A stretch of DNA of 64,000 nt from contig CANTAL010000026.1 in assembly GCA_947650365.1 (NCBI GenBank), positions 1,550,001 to 1,614,000 of the forward strand. The letters run 5' to 3'. The position numbers were made by a program, and so were the translations under genes. Below are positions 22,034-31,620 of the stretch, one piece after another. The notes under the pieces are model-generated. The model had not been told where the DNA came from. It did not search any database and was given only the letters and a program-made list of their open reading frames with translations. The stretch's first letter is position 1, and each line of letters starts with the position of its first letter. This DNA is from Chamaelirium japonicum. Its lineage: Eukaryota > Streptophyta > Magnoliopsida > Liliales > Melanthiaceae.

Positions 22034-23962
22034 CTAAGCCCGCTCCATCTCTCTAACTTGTCGCCGCACCTCGTTGCTGGATCTTGGGCCGTTCAGGCGC
22101 CCGTTGATGGTGTGACAGACCGCCGGCCCTCCCGGGGGCGGGGGAGGCAGGGCGGGCTCAGCGGGCCCCGGGCGATCTCCCTCCCGAGGAGCCCGTGCCG
22201 GTATCACCTCGAATTTCCTTGGAGGCGAAATAAACTGATTCAAATGGCCCTGGGTGACCAAGTCCTCGAGGTGGTTCTTCAGAGCCCGGCTTCTGTTGGT
22301 GTGATGCCCGGGGCTGCGATGAAAGGCGCAACGCCGTGAATTGTCGGTTGAGCCGGGCTCCCCGACCTGCAGGGGGGGTGGATACTGAAAGAAAGGTTCG
22401 TTCTGAATCTGGTGGAAGATTTGCCCTGGCGAGTGGGTCAACACAGTGAAGTCCCGCTCCCCGGGTCTGGGAGGCAGGCGCCAGTTCGCCGGCCTTCCAG
22501 CGACCACCGGGGGGGCTTCCGCGAGCTGTACGGCAGGAGCTGCGGGCGGTCCGGGCAAAGGTGCCACCTGTGGCGCCTCCCGCCTCTCCATGGCCTTAAC
22601 GACGAGAGGTCGCTGAGCCAGAGGAGGTCGCTGCTCGACTGCCTTTCCCTTCCGGTCTAACACCGCATCTTCGAGCTTAATGTGCTGCTGGACAAGAGCG
22701 AATAGCTCGACGATCGTGCGGGGATCCTTAATTACCAGGGCGTCATAAAGCTTGCTCCCCTCGGGGAGGGCGTTCCGGAACGCGCTCACCGTTGTGCGAT
22801 CTTGGCCGACAGCGTCCTCCAGAGCGAGGTAGGTGCTTCGGAAGTGCGTCGCGAAGCTTCGAAGAGTTTCGCAGGCTCCCATGGACAAAGTGAAGAGGGA
22901 CTCGATCCTCTTAGGGGGCTGTCTGTTGCACCGGTACTGCTCCAGAAACAACCTGGAGAGAGTTGGGAAGTCTGGAATGGTTCCCGACGGCAACTTGTGG
23001 AACCAATTTAACGCCGAGCCCGTCAAGCTGCTCGGGAAAGCCCGGCACAAAACATGATCCTGGTCCCGGAAGAATAACAGCTTCCGGTAAGCCAATAGGT
23101 GGTCGACTGGATCTTGCGATCCATCGAACAGTGCAAACTTAGGCGGTGTCCAATGGTGAGGGAAACCCCCTTGGTGCACCTCGCTTGTGAAAGGCGAGCT
23201 ACCCCCGTGGGCGGCGAGGTCCTCCAGCATGTCTACCGTCGCGTTAGGTCGCTGCCAGTGCCCGGGGAAAACTCCCAGAGGCTGCTGTGCAGGTCCTAGG
23301 CGGCCGAGCACGCTCCCTCGAGGGAGGTTCAGATCCGCCCCGCGGCGACCCTCGGGGGCTACCGCTCGGCGGCCTCCTCGCTGTTCGCCCGCGGATTCCT
23401 TCAGCGTGGCGGTTGGTCTGTGGGAGGCCGTTGCCTCTCGAGCTTCGGAAGGCGTAGCCACCGCGGGCTCTTTCCCACGTCGCCGATGGCGTGGGTCACG
23501 ATCCCGCTCTAGAGGTCTTGCCTCCGACTCGTTAGAATCGGCGCTCCGGCTACGGCGGCGAGGGATGGTCGCCCGCGAGGTCGCCTGGTTGCTAGACCGT
23601 TGGGTTACTAGCTTCTGCAGCCTCGTAAGCGGGGTTTCTGGCACCCCGCGCATGGCCGCTCTCTCGACCGGGGGTTCCTGGCGGGAAACCTGCCGCGCCG
23701 GAACGGTCGTGGGCGGATGCGATGTTGACGCCGGTGGTCGCACCGGAGACGCCATCTTCGCCGGCCCAGACCGTCGGCTGGCCGCCGGAGCCTGACGCAA
23801 TCGCGTCAGTTCCTCCATCATGGCCCGCTGGGTGGCCAACATCTCCAACAAGAGCTGGTCACTGAGCGGGACCTGGGGCTGAGGGGTCTCAACAGGAGGT
23901 TCGCTGCGCGCAGATCTCGCACGGGTCCTTGGTCGCCTGCGTCCCCTTGTCGCCGGAGCCAT
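22034..23962 (-). CDS. Gag of Tat copy 1
   Basis: 642 residues from the first ATG after the PBS, about 80 bp downstream of it, so the leader is short. The N-terminal 180 residues are Arg/Pro/Ser-rich and look disordered. The capsid-like retrotransposon gag domain covers about 255-400 (FALFDGSQDPVDHLLAYRKL ... FLEQYRCNRQPPKRIESLF). A Pro/Ala linker follows, then a zinc-knuckle-like motif at about 543-560, CAFHRSPGHHTNRSRALK, whose last ligand is Ser here and Cys in copy 2. The TAG end at 22034 is probably a mutation, because copy 2 reads CAG there and continues toward protease. Confidence 0.9.
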   Translation of the reverse strand: MAPATRGRRRPRTRARSARSEPPVETPQPQVPLSDQLLLEMLATQRAMMEELTRLRQAPAASRRSGPAKMASPVRPPASTSHPPTTVPARQVSRQEPPVERAAMRGVPETPLTRLQKLVTQRSSNQATSRATIPRRRSRSADSNESEARPLERDRDPRHRRRGKEPAVATPSEAREATASHRPTATLKESAGEQRGGRRAVAPEGRRGADLNLPRGSVLGRLGPAQQPLGVFPGHWQRPNATVDMLEDLAAHGGSSPFTSEVHQGGFPHHWTPPKFALFDGSQDPVDHLLAYRKLLFFRDQDHVLCRAFPSSLTGSALNWFHKLPSGTIPDFPTLSRLFLEQYRCNRQPPKRIESLFTLSMGACETLRSFATHFRSTYLALEDAVGQDRTTVSAFRNALPEGSKLYDALVIKDPRTIVELFALVQQHIKLEDAVLDRKGKAVEQRPPLAQRPLVVKAMERREAPQVAPLPGPPAAPAVQLAEAPPVVAGRPANWRLPPRPGERDFTVLTHSPGQIFHQIQNEPFFQYPPPLQVGEPGSTDNSRRCAFHRSPGHHTNRSRALKNHLEDLVTQGHLNQFISPPRKFEVIPARAPREGDRPGPAEPALPPPPPGGPAVCHTINGRLNGPRSSNEVRRQVREMERA

Positions 23963-24042
23963 CCTTGGGGTTACGAGAGCCGACGGCGCTCAACCGGGTG
24001 GCCGTGGCTGTTCTCGCCGGAACCAGTCGAAAGATCCCACAG

Positions 24043-24051
24043 ACGGCGCCA
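24043..24051 (-). other. Primer binding site (tRNA-Asp-like)
   Basis: The minus strand reads TGGCGCCGT two bases after the 5' LTR. The first nine bases match the complement of a plant tRNA-Asp 3' end (TGGCGCCGTTGCCGG, from memory). The next bases differ, so the match is short. Confidence 0.7.
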
Positions 24052-24053
24052 AA

Positions 24054-25232
24054 TGTTCGGGGTATTTTTTTCGCTGGTCCGGGCGGGCTGCCTGCAAGAC
24101 AAAGAGAAAGCGTTAGAACGGCTGGCTCCCTTCGGAGCGCAGACCCTCCGACGCTTAAGTCAGTCTCAATTGCACAACGGCGAGCTTTAGTGGACAAAAG
24201 TGGAAGGGAATAGAGTTTCGAACCTGTACTATAGAGCCTGGAGGTGAGCATTTATAGCAATCGGCGGCCTACCGTAGCCCGACACGTGGAGATTCTTCCA
24301 AGGCCTTCTAGACCCCCACGATCCGGCTCGCGTGGGTCTCTGACAGTCCTTGGTACTCACGCCCTGACATTCTGTCGTCAAGCCTACCAGGCGGTTTGAG
24401 TGGGGGAGAGCATCTTTCTTGTCGCTGCCAGGTGGCTGTTCTAGAATGTTCAAGTCTGGGAGATCTTCGTGCACTGTGGGCGACCTCCGGTGGGAAGCCA
24501 GGGCGAGCTCGCCCTCTATTGCTCCGCCTTCTCTCCCATTTCTATCAAGAGTCGGACCTCGCGGGAGCGACCTCTTCGATAAACTGGGGAATTCTGGCGT
24601 GCTTGGGCGAGCTCCTGAGGGAGCTTGATCGAGCTCCTGAGCGAGCTTGGGCGAGCTCCTGAGCGAGCTTGGACGAGCTCCTGAGCAAGCTTGGGCGAGC
24701 TCCTGAGCGAGCTCTTTGCCTAAAGCACCTTCGGCCCAATATGGAGCTCGCTCCCTGTCAAGGTGACTTGGTTAGCATGGGGGGGGGGGAGGGCGAGCTC
24801 CTGGGCGAGTTCCCCACCCCTCGGAATCCTGGGGTCTATGAGATCCACAGGCAAGGGGGAACTTGGGCGAGCTCCTGCATGAGCTAGGGGCGTTTGCGAT
24901 GCCGGTGTCTTTGTTATGCATGACGGTCTAACTCCCGCTACCCCTGCAAGCGAGCTCTCGCGCGGGCTTGGCGAGCTCCTGGGCGAGCTTAGGCGAGCTC
25001 CTGAGGGAGCTTGATCGAGCTCCGGGGCGAGCTTGGCGAGCTCCTGAGCGAGCTTAGGCGGGCTCCTGGGCGAGATCAGGCGAGCTCCAGCGAGCTTAGG
25101 CGAGCTCCTATGAGTGCCCTTGGACTAGGCCCCTTCAGCCCAATGTGGACCTTGCTCCCTGCCCAGGTGATTTGGTGAGCACGGGGGGGGGGGGGGGGCG
25201 AACTCCAGGGCAGATTTCTGCTACCCCCAACA
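24054..25232 (-). repeat. 5' LTR of Tat copy 1
   Basis: 1179 bp, the partner of 11919-13138. The outer end at 25232 is CA on the plus strand, directly followed by the GATCG duplication. It carries the same GAGCTC minisatellite (fewer units), a 16-G run at 25183-25198 and the minus-strand TATA box at 24250-24256. By eye most differences from the other LTR are C/T or G/A. Confidence 0.94.
24250..24256 (-). promoter_or_regulatory. TATA box in 5' LTR
   Basis: TATAAAT on the minus strand at the position equivalent to 12115-12121. This is the copy that would drive gag-pol RNA toward lower coordinates. Confidence 0.65.
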
Positions 25233-25237
25233 GATCG
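25233..25237. repeat. Target-site duplication GATCG, right
   Basis: Repeats 11914-11918. Joining the two flanks gives a continuous minisatellite that matches the uninterrupted paralogous site at about 8281-8360. Confidence 0.93.
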
Positions 25238-27540
25238 TACGAATGAATTAGACTGGATCGTACGAATAAATTAGAATGGATACATTCATGCAAATGAATT
25301 AGAATGGATCGTGCGAATGAATTAGAATTGATCGTACGAATGAATTAGAATGGATCGTACGAACGAATTAGATCGTACGAATGAATTAGAATGGATCGTG
25401 CGAATGAATTAGAATTGATCATACGAACGAATTAGAATGGATCGTGCGAATGAATTAGAATGGATCGTACGAATCCATTAGAATGGATACATTTCTGCGA
25501 ATGAATTAGAATGGATCATACGAATGAATTAGAATGGATACATTTGTGCGAATGAATTTGAATGGATTGCACGAATTGGATTAGAATGGATCGTACGAAT
25601 GGATTAGAATGGATCATACGAATGAATTAGAATGGATCATACAAATGAATTAGAAAGGTTACATTTGTGAGAATGAATTAGAATGGATCGTGCGAATGAA
25701 TTAAAATTGATCATACGAATGGATTAGAATGGATCGTACGAATGAATTAGAATAGATCGTGCGAATGAATTAGAATGGATCGTACGAACGAATTAGAATG
25801 GATCATACGAACGAATTAGAATGGATCGTATGAACAAATTAGAATGGATCATATGAATAAATTAGAATGGATACATTCGAGCGAATGAATTAGAATGGAT
25901 CGTACGAATGAATTAGAATGGATTATAGGAATGAATTAGAATGGATCGTGCAAATGAATTAGAATGGATCGCTCGAATGTATCATACGAATGAATTAGAA
26001 TGGATCGTACGAATGGATTAGAATGGATCGTACGAATGAATTAGAATGGATCATACAAATGAATTAGAAAGGTTACATTTGTGAGAATGAATTAGAATGG
26101 ATCGTACGAATGAATTAGAATAGATCGTACGAATGGATTAGAATGGATCGTACGAATGGATTAGAATGGATCATACAAATGAATTAGGAAGGTTACATTC
26201 GTGAGAATGAATTAGAATAGATCGTACGAATGAGTTAGAATGGATCATACGAATGAATTAGAATGGATCATACAAATGAAGTAGAATGGATCGAACGAAT
26301 GAATTAGAATGGATCGTACAATTTGTACGAATGGATTAGAATGGATCGTACGAATGGATTAGAATGTATCATACGAATGAATTAGAATGGATCATACAAA
26401 TGAATTAGGAAGGTTACATTCGTGAGAATGAATTAGAATGGATCGTACGAATGAGTTAGAATGGATCATACGAATGAATTAGAATGGATCATACAAATGA
26501 ATCAGAATGGATCGAACGAATGAATTAGAATGGATCGTGTGAATGAATTAGAATGGATTGTACGAATGAATTAGAATGGATACATTCATGCGAATGAATT
26601 AGAATGGATCGGACAAATGAATTAGAATGGATCGTACGAATGAATTAGAATGGATCGTGCGAATGAATTAGAATGAATCGTACGAATGCATTAGAATGGA
26701 TACATTTGTGCGAATGAATTAAAATGGATCGTACGAATGAATTAGAATGGATCGTGCGAATGAATTAGAATGGATCATACGAATGAATTAGAATGGATCG
26801 TGCGAATGAATTAGAATGGATCGTGCGAATGAATTAGAATGGATCGTGCGAATGAATTTGAATGGATCATACGAATGAATTAGAATGAATCATACGATCC
26901 ATTCTAATTCATTCTCACAAATGTAACCTTTCTAATTCATTTGTACGATCCATTCTAATTCATTCGTACGATCCATTCTAAATCATTCGCACGATCCATT
27001 CTAATTCATTCGTACGATCCATTCTAATTCATTCGCACGATCCATTCTAATTCATTCGTACGATCCATTCTAATTCATTCGCTCGAATGTAACCATTCTA
27101 ATTCATTCGTACGATCCATTCTAATTCATTCCTACGATCCATTCTAATCCAATCTCATGAATGTAACCTTTCTAATTCATTTGTATGTATCCATTCTAAT
27201 TCATTCGTACAATCCATTCTAATTCATTCGCACAATCCATTCTAATTCATTCCTATGATCTATTCTAATTCATTTGTACGATCCATTCTAATTCATTCGT
27301 ACGATCCATTCTAATTCATTCGTACGATCTAATTCATTCGTACGATCCATTCTAATACATTCGTACGATCCATTCTAATTCATTCGCACGATCCATTCTA
27401 ATTCATTCGCACGATCCATTCTAATTCATTCGTATGATCCATTCTAATTCATTCGTACAATCCATTCCAATTCATTCGTATGATCCATTCTAATTTATTC
27501 GTTCAAATATATCCATTCTAATTCGTTCGTACGATCCATT

Positions 27541-28430
27541 CTAATTCATTCGCACGATCTATTCTAATTCATTCGCACGAATGTATCCATTTTAATTCAT
27601 TTGCACGATCCATTCTAATTCATTCGTACGATCCATTCTTATTCATTCGTACGATCCATTCTAATTCATTCGCACTATCCATTCTAATTCATTCGCACTA
27701 TCCATTCTAATTCATTCAAACGATCTATTCTAATTCATTCGTATGATCCATTCTAATTTATTCGTTCAAATATATCCATTCTAATTCATTCGTACGATCC
27801 ATTCTAATTCATTCGCACGATCCATTCTAATTCATTCGCACAAATGTATCCATTCTAATTCATTTGCACGATCCATTCTAAATCATTCGTACAATCCATT
27901 CTTATTCATTCATACGATCCATTCTAATTCATTCGCACAATCCATTCTAATTCATTCGTACGATCCATTCTAATTCATTCGTATGAATGTATCCATTCTA
28001 ATTCATTTGAATGATCCATTCTAATTCATTCCTATGATCCATTCTAATTCATTCCTATGATCCATTCTAATTCATTCGCTCGAATGTATCCATTCTAATT
28101 CATTCGTACACATTTGTGCGAATGAATTAGGATGGATCGTATGAATGAATAAGAATGGATCGTACGAATGAATTAGAATGGATCGTGCGAATGAATTAGA
28201 ATGAATCGTACGAATACATTAGAATGGATCGTACTAATGAATTAGAATGAATCGTACGAACGAATTAGAATGGATCGTACGAACGAATTAGAATGGATCG
28301 TATGAACGAATTAGAATGGATCGTACAAATGAATTAGAATGGATACATTCGAGTGAATGAATTAGAATGGATCGTACGAATGAATTAGAATGGATCATAG
28401 GAATGAATTAGAATGGATCGTGCAAATAAA
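27541..28430. repeat. Array duplication, left member (partner 43591-44440)
   Basis: The sequence matches 43591-44440 at a constant offset of 16,050 for at least the first 570 bp, including the strand flip at 28110 and 44160, and remains alignable to about 28430. Without the CACTA element the offset would be about 1.74 kb, so this is a local tandem duplication older than that insertion. Confidence 0.8.
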
Positions 28431-29276
28431 TTAGAATGGATACATTTGTGCGAATGAATTAGAATGGATCGTAGGAATGAATTAGAATGGATCGTACGAA
28501 TGAATTAGAATGGTTACATTCGTGCGAATGAATTAGAATGGATCGTAAGAATGAATTAGAATGGATCGTACGAATGAATTAGAATGGTTACATTCGTGCG
28601 AATGAATTAGAATGGATCCATTCTAATTCATTTGTATGATCCATTCTAATGCATTCGTACGATCCATTCTAATCCATTCATACGAATATAACCATTCTAA
28701 TTCATTCGTTCGAATGTAACCATTCTAATTCATTCGTACGATCCATTCTAATTCATTCCTATGATCCATTCTAATTCATTCGGACGAATGTATCCATTCT
28801 AATTCATTTGCACGATCCATTCTAATTCATTCCTATGATCCATTCTAATTCATTCGTACGATCCATTCTAATTCATTCGCTCGAATGTATCCATTCTAAT
28901 TCATTCGTACGATCCATTCTAATTTGTTCGTGCGATCCATTCTAATTCATTCGCACGATCTATTCTAATTCATTTGTACGATCCATTCTAATCCATTCGT
29001 ATGATCAATTTTAATTCATTCGCACGATCCATTCTAATTCATTCTCACGAATGTAACCTTTCTAATTCATTTGTATGATCCATTCTAATTCATTCGAACG
29101 ATCCATTATAATCCATTCGTACGATCCATTCTAATTCAATTCGTGCAATCCATTCAAATTCATTCGCACAAATGTATCCATTCTAATTCATTCGTATGAT
29201 CCATTCTAATTCATTCGCACGAATGTATCCATTCTAATGGATTCGTACGATCCATTCTAATTTATTCGTACGATCC

Positions 29277-29279
29277 ATT
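29277..29279. repeat. CACTA target-site duplication ATT, left
   Basis: ATT precedes CACTACAAG at 29280; ATT follows TGTAGTG at 43588-43590. A 3-bp duplication is the CACTA rule. Confidence 0.9.
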
Positions 29280-29298
29280 CACTACAAGAAATAGGGTC
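29280..29298 (+). repeat. CACTA left terminal inverted repeat
   Basis: CACTACAAGAAATAGGGTC; the first 8 bases (CACTACAA) pair exactly with the right end. The match then weakens (GAAATAGGG against AAAAAACAG). Confidence 0.9.
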
Positions 29299-29935
29299 TT
29301 TACCGACGGACATTATTATCACCGTCGGTAATAATACATTTTTTACCGACGGTGACAATAATATTCGTCGGTATTATAACTTCAATTTTTTAAATTTTCT
29401 TTGCATATTTATACCGACGGTATACATATTTACCGTCGGTAATATACTTTATACCGACGGCTACATATAAACCGTCGGCAAAATGTCATCGTCGTGATAT
29501 TGTACCGACGGAAATTGTATTTCCGTCGGTATAACCAATGTTACCGACAGCCATAATATCTCCGTCGACAATATACCGACGGTAATAAAATGTCCGTCGG
29601 TAAAATTGTCCCGACGAAACTCAGTGTAAAAACCGAGCCTCTGGAAAAAAATAGGAGGTTGAGTTTCGGCGTACTATTTACCGACGGACGTGAAAGTTCC
29701 GTCGGTATAACTAATTATACCGACGGAATTTATATGTCCGTCGGCACTATACCGACGGTAATTAAGTTTCCATCGGTAAAATGTTCCGACGGAACTCAGG
29801 GTGCCAAACCGAGCCTCTGGAAAAAATTGAGCTTGATGTTTCGTCGTGGAGTTTTACCGACGGATAGTTATTTACCGTCGGTAATAATATTAGTTGTACC
29901 GACGGAATACAAACTTTTCGTCGGTAAAAACCTTG
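29295..29935. repeat. CACTA left subterminal repeats
   Basis: Many copies of ACCGACGG and its complement CCGTCGGT, often paired as short hairpins around a variable AT-rich spacer. A longer block recurs at about 29583-29670 and 29745-29850 (GACGGTAAT... to CCGAGCCTCTGGAAAAAA). In En/Spm, subterminal motifs bind the TNPA protein; the same role is inferred here. Confidence 0.92.
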
Positions 29936-29965
29936 TTATAAAATAAAACAGTCGAGATCCCCTTT

Positions 29966-30265
29966 GATCTCTTCTGTTTCGATCTCTCCCGGCCGCCCCT
30001 CTCTCTCTCTCTCTCTCTCAATCTCCCCCCCTCCCCGGCCACCCTCCCCCCCCTCCCCGGCCACCCTCCCCCCCTCCCCGGCCTCCCTCCCCCCCTCCGG
30101 TCGGCCGGCCACCCCTCCCCTCTCGTGCGCGCCGGCGAGCTCCGCCTCCTCCTCCTCCTCCTGTGGACTCCGGTGAGCTCCTCTCGTGCGCGCCGGTGAG
30201 CTCCTCCTCCTCCTCCTCCTGTGGACTCCGGTGAGCTCCTCCTCCTCCTCCTCCCTCTCTCCCAT
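29966..30265 (+). repeat. Pyrimidine-rich tract with CT, CCTCC and TCC repeats
   Basis: A strand-asymmetric block: (CT)n, then repeated CCTCCCC-GGCCACC units, then about two copies of a 60-bp unit containing (TCC)n and GTGGACTCCGGTGAGCTC. Frames through it give only low-complexity peptides. It may be promoter or 5' UTR of the tnp2 transcript, or captured host sequence; nothing decides this. Confidence 0.7.
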
Positions 30266-30534
30266 AGTGCAGATTGTGGTGACTTGGTTTTGTGTGATTG
30301 TGGTGACAAAGTAAACTAAGCAAGTAAAGTAGGCAAAATTAATATGGTAATGGGGTGCGTGTTTGAAATTTAGATTTGGAGAGCTAGGGTGTTCGAATCC
30401 ACCTCTAGGCTATCAGACTCGCTAAATTAAATAATAAGATTCTTTGGGTAAACGAGTAGCACTCGGGGATTTTTTTGACAATGGTTTCAAACAAGGATGC
30501 CAGTTAAGACGATCGCCCTACTAAAAATAGTCGC

Positions 30535-30865
30535 CTTGATCGAATGTGGGCGTTTTAACTGAATGTGGGTGTCTTCACTAAATGTGAGCGACCTTGCTAA
30601 ATTTCGATGCCCTCGCCGAATGTGGGTGTCTTCACCGAATTTGGGCGCGTTCACAGAATGTGGATGCCCCGTCGAACGTGGGCGTTCTCGCTGAATGTTC
30701 ACGCCGACAAGCATGTGCATTACTATTGCTATCTCCGCACAAGAAATATTGTCATCACCCTCTAAATATTGTTCTCTTCCTCGAAATATTATCGCTGCTC
30801 TGTAATTGTTTTGTTGCCACCTATGAAATATTATCATTTTTCTCAAAATATTGTCTTCGCCCATA
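30535..30865 (+). repeat. Two degenerate 19-20-bp minisatellites
   Basis: From 30535 to about 30710 the unit is like GAATGTGGGCGTCTTCACT in about eight diverged copies. From about 30740 to 30865 a different unit like GAAATATTGTCATCACCCTC repeats about five times at a similar period. The ORF on the minus strand follows the repeat and is not accepted. Confidence 0.65.
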
Positions 30866-31620
30866 AAATCTTTTGCTTTAACTCCCCATCTAATCCGAAC
30901 CGTACGTCGGGATCAAATGGACGGCCCGGATCATAGGTAACTATAGGTAACAACAATAATTGTTTTTAGGGTCATATATTAACCCATGGAATATAACCGA
31001 CGATGCATGTAATCTAGATAGGAACAATTATAGTAAAAACAAAATAATTCATATTTATTAACTAAAACGATTCATTATTTATTAAGCTAAAACCCTAAAA
31101 AGACATGAAAAATATAATTTACTAGGCTAGGGTTTTATCAAAACCCTAGAGGAGGTCTTTAGCCGAGCATGGCGACGATCACCACTTCGATCCTCCGTTT
31201 TGCGACGGCTTTCACGCTCTAAAAAAAATATGTTTGATGGTCACAAAACGTCTACTTGTATGGTAGGGATCATTCTAGGGTTTCCCCAAACGAAGCCTCA
31301 TCACAAAATGAAAGTATTTGGCTATACGTTGTTGATTCGGGGTTCTAGGTCTGATAAATCGGACTTCGGGCACAATCGATCGACCATTCATTTTTCACTG
31401 TTACAGCCATGTGGTGCTAATTTGTTTTTGTCATAACTTTTATCTCGGTTATCGAAATTAGGCGTTCTTATGCTCGTTTCTAAGCTCTCGACAAAATCAG
31501 ATGGCCTGTAGAAGTTTTGGTTCGGTGTTCCATACCCGGGAACCGAAACCGAAATTGTGCGGAGTCTTATAACATTGTTTGAAATTATATATCAGGTGTT
31601 GTATAGCCAGATAGACGAAG
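30866..31620 (+). other. Upstream region of tnp2
   Basis: No convincing gene. It contains a telo-box-like AAACCCTAAA at 31090-31099 and a perfect inverted repeat at 31127-31149: CTAGGGTTTT, three bases, AAAACCCTAG. The rest is unremarkable, AT-rich sequence leading to the tnp2 start. Confidence 0.5.

Larger units (their letters stand above)
11919..25232 (-). mobile_element. Tat/Retand-like Ty3/gypsy LTR retrotransposon, copy 1
   Basis: A complete 13,314-bp element on the minus strand, with a 5-bp GATCG duplication. Order in element direction: 5' LTR (24054-25232), PBS, gag, protease, RT, RNase H, second archaeal-type RNase H, integrase, a convergent antisense gene, a 146-bp tandem repeat zone, PPT and 3' LTR (11919-13138). 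Two RNase H domains and an extra ORF after pol are hallmarks of the Tat lineage (Ogre, Retand, Grande, RIRE2-type elements). The LTRs look about 97 percent alike by eye, mostly with transitions, so the insertion is fairly young but not new. The copy is dead: it has private stop codons at 22034, 19112 and 18716 and a changed RT active site. Confidence 0.95.
25233..29279. repeat. 23-bp minisatellite array, block B
   Basis: Continues block A in the reverse orientation to about 26895, then forward to about 28112, reverse to about 28612, forward to the CACTA insertion. The first ~730 bp complete copy B of the 3.6-kb duplication. No genes are seen. Confidence 0.95.

Noticed and set aside
29890..30323. 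Frames of 100-139 residues rich in Arg/Glu/Gly in the pyrimidine tract
   Set aside because: Translation of TCC and CT microsatellites; no domain and mutually overlapping.
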